Source: Cerrena zonata (lineage: Eukaryota; Basidiomycota; Agaricomycetes; Polyporales; Cerrenaceae). Taken from it: a stretch of 64,000 nt of DNA. The position numbers and the translations under genes are program-made. Positions 10,310 through 21,593 of the stretch are shown here, piece by piece. Numbering within the stretch: the stretch's first letter is position 1; every line of letters begins with the position of its first letter. Below the pieces are notes generated by a model. It was not told where the DNA came from, did not search any database, and saw nothing but the letters and a program-made list of their open reading frames with translations. The stretch lies in NCBI GenBank assembly GCA_038087015.1, contig JASBNA010000054.1, positions 62,001-126,000 of the forward strand, in the 5' to 3' direction.

Positions 10310-13300
10310 CTATTTACCCAATTCCTTTAAAGTATCAGTTAAAATACTTCTTAATTTATACAAGTTAGCAATCCTTAATTTTTCATTCTTTAAATGTGCA
10401 TTATCACTTGCTTGACCACAAGGTATTTGTGCAGCTGGTGCATCAAAACATTTTTCCAAAAATCTGATCGAAGGAATTGATCCACCTTCTCTAATAAATA
10501 ATGGGTCTGGAACATCTTTACCCCAATTCTTTTTAATCTTTTCATACAAAATCTTGTAAACTAGATTTGATGGGTCACCTAACCATGGTTCAGCTTCATG
10601 GAAAATATTTATCGATAATTTATTATCGGATTCTAACGAATCAAATTCACTGTGTAAAAATTCAATTAACAGGTTTTTAATTTTTTGTAGCTCTTGATTT
10701 GGAACTACCCTAATGGATATCGATGCTTTGGCAGCTTGAGGAATTACTGTATTATTATTTGGTCCAGAAACTTGAATCTTATGAACAGTCAAGGATGGAT
10801 TTCTCCATTTGGCCATTAAAGATTTTAAATCTTGATTGGTAATCTTTTTACTAATTGCTGCATTTTCAATTTTTTTATAGATTTCTATTTCTGTTTCAGT
10901 TAATGGTAAAACATCATCATAAAAATGAGGAATATTAACTTTGTTAGTCTTTTTATTCATGATTTGTCCTAAAATTTGAATGAGATCCATAGTTGGTTCT
11001 TTCAGAACCCCACCATCAACTCCTGAATGTCTATCAGGTTTCTCTGATTCAACAGTGATTGAAATGTTAACAACACCTCTTAATCCATAATTTAAACAAG
11101 GAGTTTCGTCATCTAACCAGTAAGAATTTGATAGTAAAACCCAATCTATTGGTCCGATTAATTCTTTATTGCTTTCAATAACATCTTGAAATCCAATTGA
11201 TCCACATTCTTCTTCACCTTCTATAATGAAAACAACATCACATGAAAGTTCTTGATTACGATATAATTCCGAAACAGCATAAATAGCTGCTAATGTTGGA
11301 CCTTTATTATCAGAAACACCACGAGCAAATAAATTACCATCCCTTGCACTTAAATGGAAAGGATCTGAATCCCAATTTTCGAGATCAGCAGTTGCTTCCA
11401 CGACATCATAATGAGCATACCACAAGACTCTAGTATTATTTGAGTTTTTAGCATTTCTAGTGAATTTTGAGTAGATAACCGGATTAGCATTAGTGACTGG
11501 TAAAAGTTTTGTTTTAGTAGCACCAAGACTAATCAAAAGCTTGCTTAAAAATTGTGCACAATGTCTTGAATCTTCTAAATAAATAGTTGGATATTTAGAA
11601 ATTGTTTTGAAAGAAATATATTTTTTCAATGATTTTAATAGATCATCATTTGAAATATTATAATCTTCGAATAATGAAGTATTATCACTTGAGCGAGAAT
11701 GTTGACCACTCAATCCAGCAATTGAATTCTTCTTTGAACTATTAGCAGTTTTAGTATCTGATTTCCCAACATCACTTATATCCCAAAGGCAAAGTGCCCT
11801 AACACCGCCCAGTATTAGATAAGTTTTATCTTCAATAGTGAAAATTTTAATTGTGAGTACTGAATTATGAGACTTATCAAAAAACTTATTATAACGTTCA
11901 TCTTCTGAAGAAATGAAATGGGTTAAATGTAAATCTTGAACGATATGAGTACTAAAATTTGAATAATTATTATTACCTTGCTCCTCTTCTGTTTTAGTAC
12001 GTTGTTTTGCAGGATAGTTTTTCAAGGTGAATTTAATTAAGCCACCTAGATTAGAAGCTTTAAAGATGCAATCATTGAATATGCCTAAACTCAAAACTTC
12101 ATCATAAGAATTTTTTTGAATTTTGGAAGGAGTTGAATTAATAACACTTACATCAGAAGACGAAGTTAGCTTAGAACGGGGCTGGTAATCATCGTGGATG
12201 AAATGGAAAGACCTAATTAGTTGAAAAGTCATTAAATCCCAAACATTAATAGTAGAGTCAGTTAAACCAACATATAAATAAGAATCTTGAATTGACATTG
12301 AAAGAATTGATTCATCATTTTCTAGAGATTTTAAATTTTCCAAAGTTATAACTCCATCGATATCATTAACACCCCAAATATTTATATTACCATCACCACC
12401 ACAACTAATTAATAATTCTTTGAAAGTATCACCATATATGTCAAAGAAATCATTAGCTTTATTTGATGGGAAAACCTCATTCTGATTAATGATATCCATA
12501 CAATAGACATAACCATTATGAGCAAATCTAATGATATCATCGTGTTTAACTTCGATTAATTTGGGACCAGATTTTGAATTCTTTGATTGTTCATTTTGAG
12601 AATTTCTTAATAATTGATGCTGAGATTGAATTCTATTAATTGAGCCACCAGGGCCCTTTGAATCAAAGAATTTATCGAATCTAAAATGAGGCAAACGGTT
12701 GATCACTGAACTGTCGGTTTTTGAAAGATCATCGTTTAAGTTAGAAGAATTTAATTTTTCGGTAATATCAGTTATATTACTTAAATTTATTGAACACCAG
12801 GAGATGGAAGCATTTTGAGCACCAATGAATAAAGTTGATAAAGAGTCAGACCAACTAATTGAAAAAATATCACCAATATCAACCAAAGAATAAATGATAT
12901 GAGAACAATGAACAGTTTTAACCGAAGTAGTTGAACAATTTAAAGAAGATAAGTTCCAAACTTTAACTAAGGAATCTGAGCCTGCTCCAAATAAGAAATT
13001 TTCATCGCTACTTAAGGTTAAACAAAGAATCGAAGCGGTATAATCTTGATGACCACAATTTATAACAAACTTCAAAGTATAATTAACAAGATCGAAGACC
13101 AAGATTTTAGCATCTTGAGTACCACAGAAAATCAACTTTTTCAGGGGGAGCAGGTACAACACAAAGAATTGAATGAGTATGAGTCCATTTATGAATTAGA
13201 TTGGGAATATAATCATTAGCTTCTGGTTGAGGAGATGCCGATGACGATGACGGCACATTTTTTTGATCGTTCATAGAATCCCCAACTAGGGAAATCGGGG

Positions 13301-13490
13301 AATCGATTCTAATTGGAGTATTACAAGTGGAGCTTTCATTAGCAGTGGTAGTAGTAGTCGTACGGTTTATAGGTAGGGAATTTCTCGAAGGGATTGACAC
13401 GTATTCTCCTTCATGGATATTACCTTTATTCCCGAAAGATTTTGAAGAATCGCCATCGTTTAACGAGCCCGAGTCCAAATTATCAAACAT
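10310..13490 (-). CDS. DUG2: Dug2-like WD40/M20 peptidase subunit of glutathione degradation (one +1 frameshift)
   Basis: About 1059 residues after correction. In S. cerevisiae, Dug2 pairs with the glutamine amidotransferase Dug3 to cleave the gamma-glutamyl bond of glutathione in the cytosol. The N-terminal half has WD40 repeats (for example HSILCVV, IFCGTQDAKILVFDL, GAGSDSLVKVWNL). The C-terminal half is an M20 metallopeptidase with WYAHYDVV, ARGVSDNKGPTLAA and IEGEEECGSIGF carrying the expected metal and catalytic residues. A G-run at 13144-13148 (five C on the coding strand) holds one base too many: the 5' part reads ...HSILCVVPAP and the 3' part continues KKLIFCGTQD, matching Dug2 without gap once a base is skipped. 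The start is the ATG at 13488-13490 (MFDNLDSG). Pseudogene status is unlikely because the rest is intact. Confidence 0.92.
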
Positions 13491-13797
13491 GATATGCAAG
13501 TAGATGGTGAGTAATCAGATATGACCGATGATATATAGCCATACCATGAATTCAAAGAAGAAACCGATATAAGATTAGATAAATTGCAAAATACCAAAAT
13601 GGTTTAAGCAAATAACAATCGCAGCTTTAGCAATAACAAACACCAATTGAAACGTCAATACAATACCTGGCTTCTGCTTGTTTTATCCAGGAAATATGCC
13701 ACAGTTGTCTGATAAGGAAGCCGATAGTCACGGTACACGGTTGATGACTCCAGACTAGGAGTTGAGATTTGGTGATGATCAGCCGGCACTTAAGGGT

Positions 13798-13803
13798 CAC
13801 GTG
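13798..13803. promoter_or_regulatory. E-box GTCACGTGA (Cbf1-like)
   Basis: CACGTG with 5' GT and 3' A flanks matches the Cbf1 preference RTCACRTG. It is 308 bp upstream of DUG2, a sulfur/glutathione gene, a pathway where Cbf1 acts in yeast. Regulation is inferred. Confidence 0.4.
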
Positions 13804-14135
13804 AGAAAGCGTATGCAAACGGCTTATGTAATGGTCCATTCATTCATTCATTTCTTGATATACGTATTGATTTATAGATATATATACGAATAGATATACG
13901 GATAGATATATGTATAATTGTATAATTGTATAGATATCTATACATATATCTATACATATATAGATGTAGACGTTATGCACAGATGTAAACAGCGTATGGT
14001 CGACTGGACAGTGGGTTCTAACACAACTCAGACCAGATCACCGCTCACCAATCTGCCCCTGCTCCATCAAACGGGTGATCCAGTCAGTAGTCAGTGTTGA
14101 ACAGATAGAGTTGGCTGCAATACCGGGGAACAACC

Positions 14136-14190
14136 GGTCGTGTGCGTGACGCATCGGCGATGGTCGTGTGCGTGCGTGTGCGTGTGTGAA
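14136..14190 (+). repeat. GT-rich repeat with GGTCGTGTGCGTG direct repeat
   Basis: GGTCGTGTGCGTG occurs at 14136-14148 and 14162-14174, and the second copy runs on into (GTGTGC/GTGTGT) sequence. It is in the PHO87 upstream region; function unknown. Confidence 0.6.
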
Positions 14191-14299
14191 CCACTGGTAT
14201 ATACACCCGTGCACCCCCTAATAATCGTGTCCTGTGCACAATTTCGGAAAAGAAAAAAGAAATTAGAGTGAATCTGGTAAAGGATCTAATTTGGTTCTC

Positions 14300-14307
14300 C
14301 ACGTGGG
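14300..14307. promoter_or_regulatory. Pho4-type site CACGTGGG
   Basis: CACGTGGG is the high-affinity Pho4 core with its preferred GG flank. It lies 522 bp upstream of the phosphate transporter start. A related ACGTGGGC sequence lies about 100 bp downstream. Phosphate control is inferred, not shown. Confidence 0.4.
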
Positions 14308-14821
14308 CATCTCAAATGAGTAGTGGTTCCTGTGTACAGGAACTCCCAGCCCACGCCCGAAGCTAATCGTGCAACCATAACGGAAACCAAGACTTGAAGA
14401 AAACGTGGGCCAGTCCTCCTTTTTCTTAGTATTCATCGGAAGAATTTTTTATGGACAAGTCTTTTTCTTACCAAACGTTTCCTAGTAAGTTGTCACACGA
14501 TAGTTGTACTATTGCAGTAATAGGTCGGGTGCTTTCAGAAGAAGAGTTGATAAGTTTTTCAGTCATCACATCTAGTTTAGAGGTAAAATAGCTGATTCCG
14601 AGGTTAGATAAGTGATTTAGACTAGTATAAGTTGGTTTTAAGTTGGTTTAAGTTGGTTAAAAGTTTTTTTAAAGATTGGAAAAGGTCAGATTTTGATAGT
14701 TTCCTGTTAGAAATTTACTTTTTGCTTCGGTTGCTGATAACGGTTTTCCTACAGGCTTCTCTTACAGATTATTTTTCTTGATTATTTAAGAGTCAGACGA
14801 GTAGTAGCCTAATTAAGAAGA

Positions 14822-17623
14822 ATGAAATTTTCCCATTCGCTCAAGTTTAATGCTGTGCCAGAATGGCAGGATAATTATGTTAATTATCCAACGTTGAAAA
14901 AAACAATTTATAGGTTGCAACAACAGCAATTAGAAGCTCAAAACCCAAATGATGGTTCGTATACAGTTGATCCAGGTTAATAGAACTACAGTTAGCGAGT
15001 TAATTAGTAGTTCTAAGTTTAAGAAAAATGAAGAAACTTTCAATACCGAATCAACATCGGAGATCCAAGAATCCAGATCAAAGTTCCACCCATCGAAATT
15101 GGTTAGTAGATTCAAGAAATCAAAGAATAATGACGATATTGAAAACAACTTTGAGGTTGAAAATGGAGAAGAATCCAAGACGAGTGAACCAAACGAAAAG
15201 GGGAACTCTACTCAATCTTTTACGTTTGAATTGGGGGATAATTCGACGATTTTTTCATTCAAATCAGATCATAAGAATCCAAAATCAGATCAGTTTGATC
15301 CATTGAAAGTTTTTGTTAAACAATTATTAGACGAATTAACCAAGATTGATGATTTCTATAAAGATTAACCAAGAACAATTCTTCAATCAATTCGATAATT
15401 TGATCAAAGATTTGGAATCCAATAATGTTAACTTGAACGCTTTATTCAATCCACACCATCATCATCAGTCGCGCTCTATTAGTCGAGCCAACTCTCGTTA
15501 TGAAGATATCGAAAAACAAGAGGTTGTTGAAATTGATAATCAATCTCAAGTCAATAACGAGGTTGATTCTTCAGATGACGATGAAGAAGATTTAGATTTC
15601 GATGATGACGATGACGATAATCAATCGCAAAACTCTGCTTTATTAACCTAAAAATGACTTTGATGTTAAAGAACAGAAAAAAATCACTTTGAAAAGAAAA
15701 TCAATCACTTTATTCATTTCATTATCAGAATTAAAATCATTCATTGAATTAAATAAAATCGGATTCACTAAAATTACTAAGAAATTCGATAAGACTTGTA
15801 ATTACTCAATTAAACAAGATTTTAATGAGTTCTTCTTACCAAGTCATTCTTACACTTTTAATCCAGATACCTTAAGACAAGTTGATATTAGATTAGACCA
15901 AATCGTTAAAGTTTATGCCTTTTTAACTGGTAGATTAACCAATAAAACTACTGAAGAAGAATTGGAAAGCATAAGAGATGATTTGAAATCCCATCTTAGA
16001 GATCATATCGTTTGGGAAAGAAACACCGTTTGGAAAGATTTACTTTCCTTAGAAAAAAATTCTTATAATTTACAATTAGATAATCAAGCAATGAAAAATG
16101 GTAATAAAATGGGTGATGAAGGGAATATCAGTCATGATTCAATTATGTTCTTACAAATGAAAAGAATCAATTTCCCTAAAAATATTAAAATTTTTGGTTT
16201 TAAATATATTGATATCCCAAGGTTTCTTTTAACCTGGCAAATTGTTAAATTAGCAATTATTATTCCGGCTTTCATTGTTTTATTAAGTGTTCCAACTTTT
16301 AATGATTTACAACAACATCGTTGTATGGCGGTTTTGGCCGTTTCTGCTATGTTATGGGCTTCAGAAGCTTTACCTTTATACATCACTGCCATGTTGGTTC
16401 CTTTATTAATCGTTACTTGTAAAGTCTTAAAAGATGATGATGGTAATGCAATGACTGGTGAAGCAGCTTCAAAATATATCTTGGGTACTATGTGGTCTTC
16501 AGTCATTATGTTATTAATGGGTGGTTTTACTTTAGCTGCTGCATTATCTAAATATAATATTGCAAAAGTGATCAGTTCTTATATTTTAGCAGCCGCTGGA
16601 ACAAAACCACGTAATATCTTATTAGCAATTATGTCAGTTTCTGTTTTCCTTTCAATGTGGATTTCAAATGTTGCTGCTCCAGTTTTATGTTTTTCATTAA
16701 TTCAGCCAGTTTTAAGAACTGTCCCCACTGATTCTCCATTTGCTCAAGCTTTAGTTTTGGGTATCGCATTAAGTTCAAATATCGCCGGTATGTCATCTCC
16801 AATCTCCTCACCTCAAAATATGATTGCAATTGAATCAATGAATCCAAGCCCTGGTTGGGGGAAATGGTTTGCTGTTGCTTTACCGGTTTCAATCATTGGT
16901 ATGCTCGGTATTTGGGTCGAATTAGTTTTAACCTTCAATATTTCAAAAACTAAAGTTAAAGCTTTTAAACCAATTAAAGAAAAATTCACCGTTAAACAAT
17001 GGTTCATTAGTATTGTTACTATCGTTACTATTCTTTTATGGTGTTTATTAACTAAATTACAATCAACTTTTGGTGAATCAGGTATTGTTTCATGTATTCC
17101 AATTATATTATTTTTCGGTACTGGTTTATTAAAAGTTGATGACTTAAATAATTTCCCTTGGAATATTGTTTTATTAGCAATGGGTGGTATTGCTTTAGGT
17201 AAAGGGGTTAGTTCATCTGGTTTATTGAAAACTATTGCTACTTCTTTACAACAAAAAATTATGGGTTTCAATGTTTTTGTTGTTTTGATTATTTTTGGTA
17301 TTTTAATTTTAGTTGTTGCAACTTTTGTTAGTCATACTGTTGCTGCCTTGATTATTATTCCTTTAGTTAAAGAAATTGGTGAAAGTTTACCAGACCCACA
17401 TCCTCTTATCTTGGTTATGGGTACTGCTCTTTTAGCTTCTGCTGCTATGGCATTACCAACTTCTGGATTCCCTAATGTAACTGCAATTAGTATGAGAGAT
17501 GATCTAGGTAAACCATATCTTACCGTTAATACTTTTATTACTAGAGGTATTCCTGCTTCTATCATTGGTTACATTTGTGTAATCACTCTTGGTTATGGTA
17601 TAATGAATGCTCTTGGTTTCTAA
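14822..17623 (+). CDS. PHO87: SPX-domain low-affinity phosphate transporter (three +1 frameshifts)
   Basis: About 932 residues after correction, similar to S. cerevisiae Pho87/Pho90. The N-terminal SPX domain opens with MKFSHSLKFNAVPEWQDNYV and continues through KIDDFYK and the acidic stretch ...DDDDDDNQSQNSALLT to LKSFIELNKIGFTKITKKFDK, the SPX C-terminal helix. The rest is a multi-span DASS/SLC13-type Na+/anion symporter (SMWISNVAAPVL, GMSSPISSPQN, FVSHTVAALIIIPL) in the plasma membrane. Single extra bases break the frame at 14975-14976 (GG), 15365-15366 (TT) and 15647-15648 (CC); each puts TAA immediately at the junction. All three lie in the SPX half and the transporter half is unbroken from about 15650. 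Correcting all three gives a multiple of three and family length. Confidence 0.9.
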
Positions 17624-17632
17624 GCATGTTTC

Positions 17633-17636
<4 letters not shown>

Positions 17637-17671
<35 letters not shown>
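17637..17671. repeat. (AT)n microsatellite
   Basis: About 17 AT dinucleotides just after the PHO87 stop codon, in its 3' untranslated region. Confidence 0.9.
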
Positions 17672-17673
<2 letters not shown>

Positions 17674-17847
17674 ATTTTTTTTTTATTTGCATGATCTATA
17701 TAGACCTTTTCAAAAGTTATTCTATTCTTGTTTTCTTAATGTTTCATAGTGTTTTAATTCTACGTTTATTTACATTTTTATTAAAAACAAATTGGTTATT
17801 CATTAAAATAATATAGAAGAATTGAAATAAATGTAATAAATGAATCA

Positions 17848-18885
17848 TCAACTTTTATCGGGGCCTCCATAAAGATTCCATTGCACTTGTTGGAAAATAC
17901 CTCTTAATTCCATTCTTTGCAAGATTCTTGCTAAAGGAGGAGCATAAACCGGATCCGTTAAAGCTACTTGAACCCCAGTACTTAAGACATTTTCCTTCTT
18001 CGCATCCGAATAGTACTTATTAGTATCGATATCATTTAATACTCCACTATTATAAACTTTGGAAACAAGTTCCAGAGCCATACCTTTAATTTCTGTATCA
18101 TTGATCACTTGCAAAACAAGATAGGGAACAATTTGCGATTGATTTACCGCTTCTAAAATAGTATCGATTGAAGTTTCAGCTAGCCTTGAGTTAAGAACAT
18201 GACTCACTATATTTTGGAAAAATTCTTTAGCAGTGCCTTCGTTATCATCTCTTGTATTGATTTTAACTGTTTTACCCTGATTTCTAACTTGATCCCAATT
18301 AGAAGCCTTACTAGTTGTATTTTCAATTAAATTAGCTAAAAATGGAACCGTCAAGTCTTTACCATTACCTAATTCAACTAATAATTTAGCAACCCAGGGG
18401 TTTCTAGCTAACATATCTCCAAGACAGTCAGAAAGGAAATTACGGTATGGAACATTAAAGAAAAGAACATCCAAGGTTGAATTTATCACTCCACTTTTGA
18501 TAACTCTTCTCATTAATTCGGTTGAATTAATATCAATTTTAAGAGTTGAATTCAAATGAATCCCATTTCTCAAAATATCAATGGTGGCATTCGCTATATT
18601 GTCAATCAGGGCTTGCGAACCAGCTATTTCATGTAATAAATCAATAATAATTCCTGACTGGTTAACCGATTGAAGTAAATCAGCAATAGTACTAGTTTGA
18701 TCTCTCTTTTCAAAACTAGAATCCGTCATCCACAGTATTTGCTGCATGATTTCATCCAACATTGAGTACGGATTATCATCGTACTCTTCTGGAATATCAA
18801 ATGTATCTGTAGTGGGTATAGAAGTATAAGCAAATACACTGCTAATGACCAAGAACCAGGTTATTAATATACCAAAGGCCTTCAT
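17848..18885 (-). CDS. Secreted Op4-like protein
   Basis: 345 residues with an N-terminal signal peptide (MKAFGILITWFLVISSVFA). A Lys-Arg at residues 60-61 (SSFEKRD) is a candidate Kex2 site that would release a short acidic propeptide. Then comes TIADLLQSVNQSGIIIDLLHEIAG, closely parallel to TVSSLLETVNRSGIIFDVLDEIAG in the neighbour at 19479. Several N-glycosylation sequons (NAT, NST, NTT, NDT) are present. There is no GPI-type hydrophobic tail, so the product is probably soluble. It is divergently transcribed from the 19479 gene with about 590 bp between them, indicating a duplicated pair. Molecular function unknown. Confidence 0.85.
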   Translation of the reverse strand: MKAFGILITWFLVISSVFAYTSIPTTDTFDIPEEYDDNPYSMLDEIMQQILWMTDSSFEKRDQTSTIADLLQSVNQSGIIIDLLHEIAGSQALIDNIANATIDILRNGIHLNSTLKIDINSTELMRRVIKSGVINSTLDVLFFNVPYRNFLSDCLGDMLARNPWVAKLLVELGNGKDLTVPFLANLIENTTSKASNWDQVRNQGKTVKINTRDDNEGTAKEFFQNIVSHVLNSRLAETSIDTILEAVNQSQIVPYLVLQVINDTEIKGMALELVSKVYNSGVLNDIDTNKYYSDAKKENVLSTGVQVALTDPVYAPPLARILQRMELRGIFQQVQWNLYGGPDKS

Positions 18886-19478
18886 AATAATATCCTATTA
18901 AAAACTGTTTCTTTTGGGCTTTACAAAAAAAAAAGAGAAAAAAAGTGGTTTTAAAAAGTTTTTCGTCGTCTTACTACAACTATATTCCACAACCTTTGGC
19001 CTGAGGAGGAGAGTCCTTATCCTGTTGTTGATGTTAATTTCAAATTTCCTATTAGAGTTGGAATACAAAAAAGGGCTAAAAACGGGCCGTATGCAGGACA
19101 ACGAGAAGTTTGCAGATGATTTATTCCTGCTAATTACCACTACTGTCAGTATTTAGCAGGAAGTGATCGGCACTATCCAAGCACCGATGGCAAGCTAGTA
19201 CCTGAAGATCCATTGTTGGACCACCAATACAAGTTCTTTGCTGCCTAAAGTAGACATGGAGAGTAGGAAATGAGCAGAGCATATTGTTCTCAGTCATATA
19301 CCCAAATAGGAAATTTCTACTTAATTATGAAAATGTCTGAGTTGCAAAAAATGAAAGCTTTAACTTGTTTGGGTATTTTAATTGAATTAGGTTTTGATTC
19401 TTTTATATATCGTATAAGATCCTGGTAGAAAACCCTGAAGTTGTTCTTCTTGTTCTTTTCTAAGCCAAAAGCAAAAAA
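18886..19478. other. Shared divergent promoter of the Op4-like pair
   Basis: 593 bp between two paralogous secreted-protein genes read in opposite directions. No other gene is supported. Shared regulation of the pair is plausible but not demonstrated. Confidence 0.5.
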
Positions 19479-20765
19479 ATGAAGGTAGTTTCGTTGATTA
19501 GTACGTTGTTCTGGTTATTCAGTGGGTTGGCTTGGGCCTTACCAATGGCATCTTCACTTGAAGATGGAGATTTGGAAGATATGATGATGCAAATCATTGA
19601 TTCTAATAGCGAAGCATACGAATTATATGATTTTATAGATGATTCTTCACTTGCACTTGAGTCGATGGGATCATCGGATTTGTTTAAAAGAGATGTTAAA
19701 ACAGTTTCGTCGCTATTAGAGACGGTTAATAGATCAGGAATTATTTTTGATGTTCTTGATGAAATTGCCGGACATCCCAGAAGAATTAGCCTCTTGGCTA
19801 ATGCCACTGCTAGGTTGATTAAATCGTTAGGTGGTAGTCTTGATTTATCCCTTTTAGAAGAAATTGGTGCTGGTTTGAATATTACTAATATTTATGATAT
19901 CGTTAAGGATTCTGGTTTGGTTACTTCTATCTTGGATGGAATTCTTTTGGATGATAATTATAGACCGGTTTTGGTTAAATTGATCAAAAGAATTGCTGAA
20001 GCAAATAAATCTCTTATTGCTTATATCATTGATGATGTTTTCGCTGCTGCTAAAAAGAAGAGAGCAGATGATGACGATGATGATGATAATAGTAATGGGG
20101 GTACTTTGGAAACTTTTGCCATTAATATCGTATCTACCGTTTTATCTTCAAGACTTTTCACCAATATTGTTAATGACACTGTGGTATCCTTGAATGATAC
20201 TGGTATTGCAGTTTACATTGTTAAAAGAGCCATTGCTGATGAAAGTTATCAAAATATGACGGTTGAGTTATTCGAAGATCTTAAAGATACTGGAGTTATT
20301 AAAATTGATAATTCTACTTTATCCAATCTTAATATTACTAAAATTGCATCTAGTGTATTAGATAATCCAACCATGATTTTAAGACTTACAAGAGCTGCTT
20401 TAAGTGGTGACTTGAATTTGAGGCAAACTTTTGGTAAATACGCCGGTGCAATTAAAGATATCGTTAAAGATTTAGAAGATGATGGTTTATTCAGAGATTT
20501 GAATAATTACGTTTTCTCTACCGATTCCAATAGAAGAACTAGTTCAAGGTTGGCCGTTTCTTCTTCTTCCGCAAGATCCTCCACCTCCTCAAGATCAAAC
20601 CGTAATCAACAAGTTAAAGCTGCTGGTTCCAATTCAAAATCCTCTGCAACCACTTCCTCTGACTCTGGTTCTTATAACATCCATCAACAATCAAAAACTC
20701 CAATAATAAAAGCTTTGATTTACTTCCAATCAGTACTATTTGGAGGTGCCTTATTACTATTCTGA
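19479..20765 (+). CDS. Op4-like secreted protein with GPI-type tail
   Basis: 428 residues with a signal peptide (about 1-20, ending LAWALP). Lys-Arg at 70-71 (DLFKRD) is a candidate Kex2 site, as is KKKR near residue 192 before an Asp run. Helical modules of the type SGI(I/L)..LL and NITN/NDT sequons match the two sister proteins in this window. The C-terminus has a Ser/Thr-rich stalk (about 350-405) and then a hydrophobic stretch (ALIYFQSVLFGGALLLF) ending the protein. This is the layout of a GPI-anchor signal with small residues (SDSGS) upstream as a possible omega site. So this copy is probably cell-wall or membrane anchored, while the divergent 345-residue sister is soluble. Function unknown. 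Confidence 0.85.
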   Translation: MKVVSLISTLFWLFSGLAWALPMASSLEDGDLEDMMMQIIDSNSEAYELYDFIDDSSLALESMGSSDLFKRDVKTVSSLLETVNRSGIIFDVLDEIAGHPRRISLLANATARLIKSLGGSLDLSLLEEIGAGLNITNIYDIVKDSGLVTSILDGILLDDNYRPVLVKLIKRIAEANKSLIAYIIDDVFAAAKKKRADDDDDDDNSNGGTLETFAINIVSTVLSSRLFTNIVNDTVVSLNDTGIAVYIVKRAIADESYQNMTVELFEDLKDTGVIKIDNSTLSNLNITKIASSVLDNPTMILRLTRAALSGDLNLRQTFGKYAGAIKDIVKDLEDDGLFRDLNNYVFSTDSNRRTSSRLAVSSSSARSSTSSRSNRNQQVKAAGSNSKSSATTSSDSGSYNIHQQSKTPIIKALIYFQSVLFGGALLLF

Positions 20766-21593
20766 TTTCACCTTATAAAGTTTATTAATGTCATTTTTCA
20801 GTTCTTTTACGTCCTACATTTTTATTTGACTGTTTTTCATATATGGTTTTATTTATTACCCCCCAAAAAATATATCCCTTCTTTAATGCTTTATTCTCTT
20901 CTATATCTCGTTTCTTATATTCCTTTACTTTCGGTTGAGTCGAGGTTACCCTTGACCCTTCAAGCTTTACCTACATTTTTTAGTTTTTACCATTCTTTAA
21001 TATTATAACTGTATTACTCAAAACAACTCATTTTGTAGTTGCTGTAGGTGATTTACTTTAATTCAAACTTTGTTTATGACCTCAATTACATACCTACTTT
21101 TGTATCATTGCCCCTTGATCAATATAATCTCCTCCAATACCTTATCGTGGTGCCAGTAATGGGATTTATCTTTTAATTTCAGGTGCAATTTTATCTGAGA
21201 AGGAATATCAAGATAAAAAAACAAACAATCTACTACTACATCCACCTCTTTTCGCTCAGTTGAGTTTGTTTGTATAAGAATCAACGAGACCATTTGCCTC
21301 GTGGAGTATCGTAGCAAGGTCATCTCCGTGTTGCAAGTGGTTGTTAACAACCAAACTGAAGCGCATCATTTTGAAACTTTAAGAAATTTCAATCCTTGAA
21401 TCTGTATATTTTAGAAATTATTCCTATTAGAAGTTATTCATATTGGAAATTATTCATTTGATCAAATACTCTGTTACCCATATCATTTCCCAAATAACTC
21501 AATCTTTGGAAGATATTCAGTGATGTCTTCGAAGGTGATGGATCTCCAGATAAGAAAGATCGTGGGTTCCACAAAGTACAAAGTTCAGAACCT
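20766..21593. other. Intergenic, 830 bp
   Basis: AT-rich 3' flank of the GPI-type gene and 5' flank of LSB6. No gene or RNA was recognised. Confidence 0.5.

Larger units (their letters stand above)
13491..14821. other. Divergent promoter region between DUG2 and PHO87
   Basis: 1.3 kb with no supported gene. It contains (GATATATA)-like repeats at 13857-13965, GT-rich repeats at 14136-14190, E-boxes at 13798 (GTCACGTGA, Cbf1-like) and 14300 (CACGTGGG, Pho4-like), and a CGTGGGC half-match near 14404. Confidence 0.5.

Noticed and set aside
14822..15690. PHO87 5' part as several separate small genes or as introns
   Set aside because: The pieces align consecutively with one SPX domain; no GT...AG introns of suitable phase are present at the junctions.
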